From an uncultured Eubacteriales bacterium (GTDB lineage Bacteria; Bacillota; Clostridia; Lachnospirales; Lachnospiraceae): a stretch of DNA of 64,000 nt. The notes beneath the pieces are model-generated. The model saw only the letters and a list, made by a program, of their open reading frames with translations, was not told where the DNA came from and did not search any database. Positions 51,288-59,800 of the stretch are shown one piece after another (the first letter of the stretch is position 1; the number at the start of each line of letters is the position of its first letter). The position numbers and the translations under genes are program-made. Where the stretch lies: NCBI GenBank assembly GCA_949294665.1, contig CASFID010000056.1:1-64000 (forward strand), in the 5' to 3' direction.

Positions 51288-51878
51288 ATGGAAATCGGAA
51301 GACAGATTAGAAAGTATCGTCAGGAACTGAATATGTCACAGGAGGAACTCGCTGATCACGTTTTTGTCACAAGGCAGACGGTATCCAACTGGGAGAATGA
51401 TAAAAATTATCCGGATATTAACAGCCTGCTTCTTCTCAGTTCTCTTTTCGGAATTTCTCTGGATATTCTGGTAAAAGGAGATATGGAAAAAATGGAAGAA
51501 ATGATTAAAAACGAGGACATTAGAAAGCTGAAGCAATATAGTTGGATTTATACGATATTACTTATCATTGTTTTTGTATCTGCAGTGCCGCTGTTTTTTC
51601 TTTTGTGGCCGGTCGGAATTGGAATCTGGATCTGTATTTACGGAGTGACTATGTGGGTTGCTCATAAGATTGAGAAAGAGAAGAAAGCGCATGATCTTGG
51701 AACGTATAAGGAAATTAAGATGTTTATGGAAGGGAAACGACTGGACGAAATAGAAAAGCTCCGGGAAGAGGGCAAAAGGCCCTATCAAAGATGGTTCCTG
51801 GCGGTGTTGTTTGCAGTGGTTGGTTTTGCTGTTGCGGCGGGAATTGCAGCTGTGCTCTATTATTTTGGAATATTGTAA
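51288..51878 (+). CDS. XRE-family regulator with transmembrane C-terminus
   Basis: The product has 196 residues. The N-terminal helix-turn-helix (LNMSQEELADHVFVTRQTVSNWENDKNYPD) is followed by about 25 linker residues and two transmembrane segments (IYTILLIIVFVSAVPLFFLL and the C-terminal FLAVLFAVVGFAVAAGIAAVLYYF) flanking a charged loop. It is thus a membrane-bound DNA-binding protein that could sense envelope or peptide signals. Ends at a terminator shared with the convergent ImmA gene. Confidence 0.8.
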   Translation: MEIGRQIRKYRQELNMSQEELADHVFVTRQTVSNWENDKNYPDINSLLLLSSLFGISLDILVKGDMEKMEEMIKNEDIRKLKQYSWIYTILLIIVFVSAVPLFFLLWPVGIGIWICIYGVTMWVAHKIEKEKKAHDLGTYKEIKMFMEGKRLDEIEKLREEGKRPYQRWFLAVLFAVVGFAVAAGIAAVLYYFGIL

Positions 51879-51920
51879 AATAATAACAGCTATGAGAAAT
51901 AATGCAATTATAGATACAGT

Positions 51921-51955
51921 GGCACGTTCATTCGAGAACGTGCCGATTTTATTTC
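51921..51955. terminator. Terminator between convergent XRE and ImmA genes
   Basis: GGCACGTTC pairs with GAACGTGCC around ATTCGA, followed by GATTTTATTT on the plus strand. It overlaps the ImmA stop codon on the other strand. Confidence 0.75.
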
Positions 51956-52473
51956 GCCAGAAAACCACTGTTTATATCCATTGGCATATTATATTTCTGC
52001 CCTCTTTTCATAAGGCTGTACAGCTTGAAACTCATCAGTTCCGGAGTCGCATAAAGAGAGCTGCAGAAACTGAAGTAATCCAGATCTTCATTCTTTGAGA
52101 GCTGTTCCACTGCTTCATCTTCAATCAACAGATCAGCAGCAAAGAGGTTCGCCTGATATTCTGTTTCATTGATCATATTGTAAATACGGTTATCAGACAT
52201 AGGTGCCATTTTCAGCTGGGCCCGGTGTAGGGCAATATGTCCAAGTTCATGGGCCGCAACAATCCGTTTCTCTTCTTCGGAGAGGAAACTGCTGAACATT
52301 ACATAGATCGTCTGACAGCTCATAAAGCAGTAGCCTTTCAGCTTATTGTAAGAAGAGCTCTCTCCCACTACAACGTGGAGCGCTTCTAAAATTTTGATCG
52401 GATCTCTTGTATGAAACTTTCTGACAAGAGATTCGACTTTCCTGTATATGTAATCATTGCTCAAATCAATCAC
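51949..52473 (-). CDS. immA: ImmA/IrrE-family metallopeptidase
   Basis: The product has 174 residues. The zinc-protease motif HELGHIALHR lies near residue 90 and a downstream Glu in NETEYQANLFAADLLI completes the ligand set typical of the family. In ICEBs1 the ImmA protease cleaves the partner repressor ImmR to switch on the element; IrrE/DdrO does the same in Deinococcus after damage. The XRE gene 44 bases upstream on the same strand is the probable substrate. Confidence 0.88.
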   Translation of the reverse strand: MIDLSNDYIYRKVESLVRKFHTRDPIKILEALHVVVGESSSYNKLKGYCFMSCQTIYVMFSSFLSEEEKRIVAAHELGHIALHRAQLKMAPMSDNRIYNMINETEYQANLFAADLLIEDEAVEQLSKNEDLDYFSFCSSLYATPELMSFKLYSLMKRGQKYNMPMDINSGFLAK

Positions 52474-52517
52474 CCCAATTTATCATTATAGATGAACAGG
52501 TGTCCAAAAAAACGGAC

Positions 52518-52943
52518 TTAGTTTGGATTTTCATTTTCTTTTTGAAGATATTTTTTCGGGGTGAATTTCTTTGCACGTTTCTTTGAGTCCAGGTAGAGCA
52601 TCTGGATTTCATCCATGAATGCAGTTTTGTCTTCATCACTCAATTCTCCGCCGGCGAACATGGCCGCTGCCTGTTCGATGATCTGCTGAGCCTGTTTTGC
52701 GCCTCTCGAACCATATTGTTCCGAGGCTTCTGTAATGAAAGACTCTTCCTCTGTCATCAGATAGGAAACATCACACCCTAAGGTATCCGCCAGTTTCTGA
52801 TAGAGATCATGCTGTTTCGGATAACGGCCTTCAATCTCCCATCCGCGGATGGTTCTCAGTGAGACACCAATCGCGTTTGCCAGCTGTGTCTGGTTCATAT
52901 GTTTTGATTTTCTCAGATTTTTGATTTTTTCTCCAAACGTCAT
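52518..52943 (-). CDS. XRE-family repressor, probable ImmA partner
   Basis: The product has 141 residues. The N-terminal helix-turn-helix is MNQTQLANAIGVSLRTIRGWEIEGRYPK. The C-terminal part is helical (QAQQIIEQAAAMFAGGELSDEDKTAFMDEIQMLY), a common tail of repressors cleaved by ImmA/IrrE proteases. It is transcribed away from the Y-polymerase gene, and the intergenic region holds inverted repeats with GGCAAG half-sites overlapping the polymerase promoters. GAGG precedes the ATG. Confidence 0.82.
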   Translation of the reverse strand: MTFGEKIKNLRKSKHMNQTQLANAIGVSLRTIRGWEIEGRYPKQHDLYQKLADTLGCDVSYLMTEEESFITEASEQYGSRGAKQAQQIIEQAAAMFAGGELSDEDKTAFMDEIQMLYLDSKKRAKKFTPKKYLQKENENPN

Positions 52944-53039
52944 AGTTAATACCTCTTTTCTAAGTCATTATTCCCCGTATAGAAAAGTGATTTTCCTTCC
53001 TGAAAGAGGAAACCAACTTCCGATTATTCATCTTGCCTC

Positions 53040-53068
53040 TTGACAACAGGTTACTGATTGCCTATAAT
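53040..53068 (+). promoter_or_regulatory. Consensus promoter of the Y-family polymerase operon
   Basis: TTGACA and TATAAT match consensus perfectly with a 17-base spacer. TTGCCTATAAT occurs again at 53096-53105. A promoter this strong is likely silenced by a repressor. Confidence 0.8.
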
Positions 53069-53085
53069 GTGAGACATAAAGAAAC

Positions 53086-53163
53086 GGCAAGAACTTGCCT
53101 ATAATATAAAGCATATTTCCTGTTTTGTCAATAAAAACAAGGAGATTGCCTGATAAAAGGCAA
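53086..53163 (+). promoter_or_regulatory. Candidate repressor operators (GGCAAG/CTTGCC repeats)
   Basis: GGCAAG-AA-CTTGCC is a perfect inverted repeat at 53086-53099, abutting the second TATAAT. TTGCCT-N6-AGGCAA is another at 53146-53163. Half-sites also occur at 53034 (TTGCC) before the -35 and at 53058. All lie between the XRE/ImmA genes and the polymerase gene. Confidence 0.6.
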
Positions 53164-53231
53164 AACAGTTTCTTTTGAATATGGAGAGTAAAGCGTTGAC
53201 CGGCAATATAAGGCGGAAAGGAAGTGATTGT

Positions 53232-54503
53232 ATGGAGAGGCAGAAATATTATATCTGTATTGATCTGAAATCATTTTACGCATCTGTGGAGTGTGTGGAA
53301 AGGAATCTGGATCCATTTCAGACGAACCTGGTAGTGGCAGATCCTACAAGGTCAAAATCTACCATTTGCCTGGCAATCACACCTGCAATGAAGAGGCTGG
53401 GCGTAAAAAACCGATGCAGGATCCATGAAATCCCGGAAAACATTGAGTATATTACAGCAATGCCGAGAATGCAGCTTTACCTGGAATATTCTGCAAGGAT
53501 TTACAGTATTTATCTCAGATATGTATCCAGGGAAGATATTCATGTTTACAGCGTAGATGAATGTTTTATCGATGTGTCGGAATATCTCCGCCTTTATCAG
53601 GTAACTCCAAAAGAGATGGCGGTGAGATTGATGAGTGCTGTCATGGAGGAAACCGGTATTACCGCTACCGCCGGAGTGGGAACCAACCTTTATCTGGCTA
53701 AGATTGCTATGGATATTGTCGCAAAACATGTGGAAGATCACATCGGTATTCTGGATGAAATTTCTTACAGGGAAAAGCTGTGGGATCATCAGCCGCTCAG
53801 AGATTTCTGGATGATCGGATCGAAAACCGAGAAAAAACTTTCCGGCTATGGGATCCATACGATGGGTGATATTGCTCTTGCTTCAATTACGTCAGAAGAT
53901 CTCCTCTTTAAGATTTTCGGCATCGATGCAGAACTGCTGATCGATCATGCCTGGGGGTATGAATCCTGCAGGATGAGAGATATCAAGAACTATCATACGG
54001 AGGAACACAGTCTGTCTAACGGACAGGTTCTGATGAGAAATTATAGTTATGAGGAGGCGGTTGTCATCGTGAAAGAAATGACGGATGTGCTTGTCCTGGA
54101 TCTGGTGGAAAAGGGGCTGGTCACAAATTCTGTGACGCTCTGGATCGCATACGACCATCGATATGGACAGGAACCCTCCAGAGGAACAGCAAAGTTTTCG
54201 GAAGCTACGAACAGTTCCCGGAGGATCATACAGGCGGTAGAAGGCCTGTATTGGAAGATTACGGATCCGCATACCGGAATCCGCAGGATTGAAATCTGTG
54301 CAAATAAAGTTGTTCCGGAAAGCTATATCCAGTATGATCTGTTTTCGGATCCGTATTCACAGGAAAAAGAAAAAAATCTGCAGAGAGCAGTGCTGGAGGT
54401 GAAGAAACGATATGGGAAAAATGCGATCATGCGCGGGGCAAATCTTTTAGACTGCTCTACATACAGGGAACGAAATAATCAGATTGGCGGCCACAGGGCA
54501 TAA
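53232..54503 (+). CDS. Y-family DNA polymerase (UmuC/UvrX-like)
   Basis: The product has 423 residues. Catalytic acids: Asp in YICIDLKSFYASVECVERN at the N-terminus and Asp-Glu in VYSVDECFIDVSEY near residue 115. The thumb has helix-hairpin-helix (YGIHTMGDIALAS) and a little-finger domain follows. This is the UmuC/UvrX type encoded on Gram-positive plasmids and ICEs, an error-prone lesion-bypass polymerase. ATG 53232 has AAAGGA upstream. The YolD-like gene follows after 13 bases. Confidence 0.9.
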   Translation: MERQKYYICIDLKSFYASVECVERNLDPFQTNLVVADPTRSKSTICLAITPAMKRLGVKNRCRIHEIPENIEYITAMPRMQLYLEYSARIYSIYLRYVSREDIHVYSVDECFIDVSEYLRLYQVTPKEMAVRLMSAVMEETGITATAGVGTNLYLAKIAMDIVAKHVEDHIGILDEISYREKLWDHQPLRDFWMIGSKTEKKLSGYGIHTMGDIALASITSEDLLFKIFGIDAELLIDHAWGYESCRMRDIKNYHTEEHSLSNGQVLMRNYSYEEAVVIVKEMTDVLVLDLVEKGLVTNSVTLWIAYDHRYGQEPSRGTAKFSEATNSSRRIIQAVEGLYWKITDPHTGIRRIEICANKVVPESYIQYDLFSDPYSQEKEKNLQRAVLEVKKRYGKNAIMRGANLLDCSTYRERNNQIGGHRA

Positions 54504-54516
54504 GGGAGATGATCAT

Positions 54517-54930
54517 ATGACGGCGGCATATCAGAAGATTTTATATTTATCCAGACCTGTATCAAAAAGGTATCCGATGGCTGTGGAACGCAGAGCAAAG
54601 CAGTTTGCGCCTTTTGCGGCATTAAAAGGATTCGAAGAAACTGTAAGAGAGAAGGAGGCCATTTATGAACCAAAAAGAATTTTACCGGAAGAAAAACAAA
54701 ATGAACTGGATATGAAACTGAAGATACTAAGGCCGGGGATAAAAGTCCGGGCAGAGTATTATCAGGAAAGCAGGAAATATCCGGGAATGGGGCAGTACCA
54801 TACGGCAGATGGGGTAATTGAGTCCTATGCTCCAATGACTTGTCTGTGGATCGGAGATTCGGAAATAAAGATCCGGGATCTCTATGACCTGTCCGGAGAC
54901 TGTTTTGAAATATTAGAGACACCATGTTAA
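54517..54930 (+). CDS. YolD-like protein
   Basis: This 137-residue protein contains the YolD-like features RRAKQFAPFAALKGFEETVREKE and the late VIESYAPMTCLWIGDSEIKIRDLYDL (I...I.FDDI-like). YolD proteins are encoded beside UvrX-type polymerases and are thought to act with them, as UmuD does with UmuC. GGGAG is 8 bases before ATG 54517. The pair forms an operon under the strong promoter at 53040. Confidence 0.8.
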   Translation: MTAAYQKILYLSRPVSKRYPMAVERRAKQFAPFAALKGFEETVREKEAIYEPKRILPEEKQNELDMKLKILRPGIKVRAEYYQESRKYPGMGQYHTADGVIESYAPMTCLWIGDSEIKIRDLYDLSGDCFEILETPC

Positions 54931-55156
54931 AAAATGCAGGGACAAAACAGGCTTACCGGTGAGTGGGAATCGGAAGAGATTTTTTGTGACTGCAGCAGAT
55001 TTACAAAGCAAATCTGTAATTGTGATATCGTGTCCGTCCGCGCAGCTTTGGCGCTATTCGGAATGGGCGGCATGAGGCTCATCAGGCGGATTTGATTCCC
55101 CTTTGATCCGTTGAGTAATAAAGAGAAATATTAATTATTGCTTAAAGGAGGAACCT
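54931..55156 (+). other. Interval after the YolD gene with a hairpin and a short open frame
   Basis: CAGATTT pairs with AAATCTG around ACAAAGC near 54995-55020 without a T run. A 53-codon frame from 54934 (MQGQNRLTGEWESEEIF) lacks a ribosome site, so it is probably not translated. Nothing else is seen. Confidence 0.35.
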
Positions 55157-55402
55157 ATGGGAACAGATTATTATAAATGGCATGTTCACTGCCCTGTGTG
55201 CGGCGCTTTTCTGGAGAAAAGCTCGCAAAGTGATTCGGAGGTGGATTGTAAAAAATGTAAGAGCACATTGGAAGTATTGGTAAAAGATGATATCGTATCT
55301 GTTCGCCCTATGATCATCAGAGACGAACAGCTGAAAGCCAGGATGCGGGTTTATGCGCAGAGTATCAGATCCGGATCCGGAAAGAAAAATCAAATAGGAT
55401 GA
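55157..55402 (+). CDS. Small zinc-ribbon protein
   Basis: This 81-residue protein has two CxxC pairs (HCPVCGAFLEKS and CKKCKSTLE) spaced like a single zinc ribbon, followed by a basic tail. AAAGGAGG is upstream of the ATG, so it is surely translated. It resembles Com-like or generic conjugative-element zinc fingers, possibly binding nucleic acid. Function unknown. Confidence 0.65.
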   Translation: MGTDYYKWHVHCPVCGAFLEKSSQSDSEVDCKKCKSTLEVLVKDDIVSVRPMIIRDEQLKARMRVYAQSIRSGSGKKNQIG

Positions 55403-55500
55403 GATATCTGATCGGGCAGTGAATTTGGCCGGAACCATCAAGACTGCGTCGGATATCAAGAGTTTGTCAAGGAGCTGAACCTGACTGGAATCACTAAGAG
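55403..55500. other. Short non-coding stretch with a possible gene remnant
   Basis: One frame ending at 55536 reads EFGRNHQDCVGYQEFVKEL without a start codon, perhaps the tail of a lost gene. I could not identify a family. Confidence 0.25.
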
Positions 55501-55588
55501 CCCGGCAAAACATTTACGCTTGCAGAACAGGAGTTGAAAAACTTCTGTATCTGAAAAAGCTGTATTTGTTTTGCCGGGATTTTTTTTT
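55501..55588 (+). terminator. Large terminator with a perfect 12-bp outer stem
   Basis: CCCGGCAAAACA (55501) pairs perfectly with TGTTTTGCCGGG (55567), followed by a run of nine Ts. An inner hairpin ACAGGAGTT/AACTTCTGT (one G-U) lies in the loop. It terminates transcription from the zinc-ribbon gene side. Confidence 0.75.
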
Positions 55589-55621
55589 GTGAAAAAGCAG
55601 TTTGCTGCATTGTAAAAGAGA

Positions 55622-55786
55622 TGGCTCCAATTTGAATAAGTAGAGGGATAAAATCCGGAGCCTTGGGCTCCCGTTCAAAAAAAACGGGTGAGTCCAGGGC
55701 TTATTGTAGTGCCTGAAATTAAAAACTGGAAATAAAAGTGTCCTCGGGATCACCCGCAGCCGCAAGGCAGAAAGGTGGTCTATATG
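55622..55786 (+). promoter_or_regulatory. Structured leader of the sigma-like factor gene
   Basis: GGAGCC (55659) can pair either with GGCTCC upstream (about 55623) or with GGGCTCC just downstream, giving exclusive hairpins. Next comes CCCGTT/AACGGG. At the end GATCACC (55748-55754) pairs with GGTGGTC (55774-55780), hiding the ribosome site AAAGGTGG, with an inner GCC-GCAA-GGC hairpin. CGGG-ATCA-CCCG (55745-55756) is an alternative that would free it. Confidence 0.45.
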
Positions 55787-56413
55787 CTGACATTAAAAGA
55801 ATTAAGAGGAATGGTAACTGTAACAGAATCTGAGGACAGGGTTCCGACAGCGAAACAATTATTAGAGTCTGGAGCGGAAGTGATTGTAAAGGAAGCTCTT
55901 ACAAGAGACACTACAATTAGCGTCTTTGCGAATGGTTTTGTTCTTTACAGGGCAGGGAAGCATTATACGGTTTTTTCTATTGAAGATTGTGGAACCTATG
56001 GTTATGAGTCTGTGAAGGATGCCTTCCAAGTATATGAGGCTTCATTTTTTGATAATGAAAACTGGTATGTCCGTTTGATCATGGAAGCTGAGGATCGTCT
56101 GGAGCGAAATCAGGACAGAATTAAATCTAATCATAAAGTATGTTCGTATGATCGCATGGTGGAGGAAGGCAGTGAAATAGAAAGCGATGAAGAAGGTATT
56201 CTGGAAAGTCTGGTTAAGGATGATCTTATTAAAAGAATGCTGGAAAAACTCAATGAACGTCAAAGAGAGATCATTTATCTTTTTTATTTTGAACAGTGGA
56301 GACAGCAGGATATTGCAGAGTACTTCGGTGTATCGCAGCAAAATGTTTCAGATATGATCAGACGGGTGTTAAAAATTTTATCTGAATATGCAAATCAGGA
56401 AAAAAATAATTAA
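55784..56413 (+). CDS. Sigma-70-like factor with only region 4 recognisable
   Basis: This 209-residue protein has a clear C-terminal sigma region 4 (LNERQREIIYLFYFEQWRQQDIAEYFGVSQQNVSDMIRRVLKIL). The first 90 residues (ELRGMVTVTESEDRVPTAKQLLESG; VFANGFVLYRAGKHYTVFSI) form a domain I do not recognise, and sigma region 2 is not evident. It may be a region-4 transcription factor of the ICE rather than a complete sigma factor. ATG 55784 follows AAAGGTGG, which lies in a predicted hairpin. It is upstream of the adhesin and conjugation genes. Confidence 0.75.
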   Translation: MLTLKELRGMVTVTESEDRVPTAKQLLESGAEVIVKEALTRDTTISVFANGFVLYRAGKHYTVFSIEDCGTYGYESVKDAFQVYEASFFDNENWYVRLIMEAEDRLERNQDRIKSNHKVCSYDRMVEEGSEIESDEEGILESLVKDDLIKRMLEKLNERQREIIYLFYFEQWRQQDIAEYFGVSQQNVSDMIRRVLKILSEYANQEKNN

Positions 56414-56439
56414 AAAAATATCAGGTTTACCTTGTAAAA

Positions 56440-56511
56440 GGGTATAGGGCACTTCTGAAAGGTGAGAGGGTTAAAAGCTCTCAGGCACCTTGAAAAGTGA
56501 ATACCCTGCCC
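56440..56511 (+). ncRNA. Candidate structured RNA between the sigma-like factor and the adhesin
   Basis: Nested complementary blocks form one long interrupted stem: GGGTA/TACCC, CACTT/AAGTG, AAGGTG/CACCTT and GAGAG/CTCTC closing a GGTTAAAAG loop. GGGCA (56447) can also pair with TGCCC (56507) as an alternative or pseudoknot. It starts 27 bases after the sigma-like factor stop. I do not match it to a known riboswitch class. Confidence 0.45.
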
Positions 56512-56681
56512 AGAGTGATATCTGATCTGAATGTGCATTCTTGCGTATCTCTTCAGAGAAAACGTTCCGGAAACAATGGAAACCGGGACAGGAACGGATC
56601 TGGGAAAGAAAACAGGAAATGCTCATATCTTAAATCAATAATAATGTCTGATTCATAAAGATGATGACAGTAGAAACAGTG

Positions 56682-56723
56682 TGGCGGTGTTTGTTTCCGA
56701 TGGAATAGATACCGCCATATTTT
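56682..56723 (+). terminator. Attenuator-like terminator in the adhesin leader
   Basis: TGGCGGT pairs perfectly with ACCGCCA around a 22-base loop, followed by TATTTTTG. It lies about 150 bases before the adhesin start codon. Confidence 0.6.
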
Positions 56724-56874
56724 TGTACTGTTATCCCGGCTTGAAGAAAAGCCGACTGTCCCAGGCAGTGCAAGTCTGAAGAAAGGAGGAGAAAAGGCAC
56801 GATAAAAACATAAAGCTACTCAAAGAAATAAAAAAGTTACTATCATAGCAAAGATTCAGAAAGGATTTAAGAAG

Positions 56875-59800
56875 ATGAAAAGAGGAAAAACAATGAAACT
56901 GATATCCGGATGTCTTGCAATGGTCTCCTTTTTATCTACGGTGTTTTCTCCCGCTGTTGCGTATGCTGAAGTTCCGACAGATGAGAAGATCCCCTATTAT
57001 GAAGAGGTTAAAGACCAGCTGGATCCGGATGAAGTGGTAACGGCGAAGGACATTGATATTACGATTGGAAGTTCTTATGACATTGTTTCTGATTTTTCCG
57101 GTATTGAAATCCCGGATGACAGCAAGGTAAAAGTAACATTCCATGATGCGCAGAACGAAAAGGGGGATCCATTTACAACCGATCATGAAGATACCTATCA
57201 GGCTGCCTATTATGTGGAGCCTCTGATGACCGGACATCCGGCCTATCAGATCAGCAGAAATATCAGTGTGAAAGATGCTGAGACAGAGGCAAAAAGCAAA
57301 GTCAATTCAGATGGCTCTTCTGATGAAGATTCAGGTGATGGAGGATCAGAAACATCTGATAGTGAAGAAGATTCATCTATATCGGTTTCTGAAGAAACTG
57401 AACGGACAGAAGAACAGGATATGCCTGATAAGGAAGAAATGCTTTCGGAGGAGGCTTTCGATAAAGCGTTAGAAAGTGCGGAAGGCCAGAAAACCGTAGA
57501 TGATGAAACCGGCATGACACTTGGGGAAGCCCTCCTGCAGGCGGAAGAACAGGGGATCAATCTTCAGGAAATGGAACGGGGGGAAAGTATCAGCTTTACT
57601 GCACAGGCTCCGGCTGCTAAAGCTGCCAGGGCATCTCAATCCGTAACGATTACCCAGGGCAGTTATTACTATTATGCGGATTACGGCCTTGGTTCCTATG
57701 TGACTGCTCCGTTTACCGTGTCTTTTGGGAATGTGACAGCTACTGCATATTGTATTCAGCCATCGAAGCCCGGTCCGGGGAGCGGAACTTACCAGATCAC
57801 AAAACTGGAAGGAAACCGGGAACTGGCAAAGGTGTGCTATTACGGAACAGAAGCCTCAGGATCAGCTTATTTCTTTAACCATTATCATACAGATTTTTCT
57901 GCGGGAAAGAGATTTATTGTGACACACCTTGCGGCATCCTATGCCAACGGAAGCAGTGATGCGTTCTATGGAACAAACAGCACCGGTGAATCCCTGGCAA
58001 TGGAACTGTATCATTATGCGGTCAGCCAGCCTGATATACCGGATGTTGAAATGTCCTTCTCCAATGCTAATGTGACCGCCTATGTAGACGGAAACCAGCA
58101 GAGGACAGAAGAGATTACATTCCATGCGGCAAGTCAGCAGACAATTACCCTGGATCTGCCGGATGGAGTAAAACTGCATAATGTCAGTACGGGAAAAACA
58201 AGTTCTGCAGGTGCAGATGTGACGATTTCCGGCGGCACACGGTTTTATCTGACCGCTCCGCTGACACAGACAAAGGATGTGTCCGGCTCCTGGTCAGCGA
58301 AGATGCAGGGCAGTATCACGAAAGATTATTCCGCTTATAAGATTACCACAGGAAGCGGGACACAGGATCTGGCGCTGGTCTTTGGCGAGGGTGTTGAAGA
58401 TGAAAAGTATGTGGACTTTTCCGTGAAGTGGCTGGAACTGGCAAAAGTGGAGGTAATCAAGGTGGATTCCAACCATGCGAATGCAAAATTAACTGGAGCG
58501 ATATTCGGGATCTACAGTGATAAAGAATGTACAAAACTGATCACGGAAATGCCGGCAACTGACCAGAACGGATCTGCTGTAGCTGAAGTTGTAAAAACAC
58601 AGGATACTGTGTATCTGAAAGAGATTACGGCTCCATCAGGCTATCGGATCAATACTTCTGCTTATAATGTAAACCTTGTAGCGAATGAGACAACTTCTGT
58701 TACCGTTCCGGATCAGGAGCAGATGGGAGAACTTACGATCTATAAGGAAGGTCAGGTATTGACCGGCGCAGACGTGTCTGAGAACGGCGTGGTATTCCAG
58801 TATGAGGATCGCAGGCAGGAGGGAGCTGTCTATAACGTCTATGCCGGGGCGGACATTGTAACCGCTTATGGCGCGAAAGTTTACAGTAAAGGCGATCTGG
58901 TAAAAGCAAACCTGACCACAGATTCCAACGGAGCAACCGTGCTGAAAAATCTCCATCTTGGGACTTACACCATTAAAGAAGTGCAGGCTCCGGAGAATTT
59001 TTATAATGCCGGGGAGGAAAAGACAGTCACGCTGTCCTATGCCGGACAGAACGTAGAGACGGTATTCAGCGAGAGTACCTTTGTCAATGACCGGCAGAAA
59101 GCGGAAGTTTTCGTGCTGAAAAAGGACAAGGACACCTTAAATCCCCTGGATGGCGGCGTGTTTGGTCTGTATGCAGGAAGCGATATTAAAAATGCAGATG
59201 GAAGTGTTGTGGTATCTAAGGGAACGCTGATTGAGAAAGCGGTGACTGGAGAGGATGGAAAAGCCGTATTTACGGCAGACCTGCCGATTGGATTTTCTTA
59301 TGATGTGAAAGAAATCCAGGCTCCGGAAGGATATGTGAGGAACCAGACAGATGAATATTCCTTTACCTTTTCTTATACCAACGATAGTGAAGAGAAAGTG
59401 ACATTTACCCATACCTTTACCAATGAACGAGTCAATGCAGTGATCCGGCTGCAGAAAAAAGACGCTGAGACGAACCAGGCAGTTCCGCAGGGAGACGCTG
59501 TACTGGAAAATGCAGTGTATGGCCTGTATGCCCGTGAGGATATTGTGCATCCGGACGGGGCAACCGGAGTGATCTATCATGCCGGTGACAGAGTAGCAAC
59601 GCTGACCACAGATGAAAACGGAGAAGCGTCTGTGGAGAACCTATATCTTGGGGAGTATTTTGTAAAAGAAATCACGCCTCCTGTGGGGTATCTGGCGGAC
59701 CAGAATGAATATGATCTGGTATGCAGCTATGAAGGAGACCTGACCGCTACCGTGGAGCGTGAATGCATTTCTCCGGAGCAGGTAAAGAAGCAGCCCTTTG

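Larger units (their letters stand above)
56414..56874 (+). other. 461-bp leader region of the adhesin operon
   Basis: No open frame with a ribosome site is present. The region holds the structured RNA at 56440-56511, a terminator-like hairpin at 56682-56723, and a small hairpin CGGCTT/AAGCCG near 56740 followed by ACTG/CAGT. GAAAGGAGGAG at about 56780 is a good ribosome site but is followed only by a short frame. It looks like a long regulated 5' leader. Confidence 0.4.

Noticed and set aside
51949-54930. Prophage lysogeny module (XRE/ImmA near UmuC)
   Set aside because: No phage structural or lysis genes; surrounding genes are conjugative-element type.
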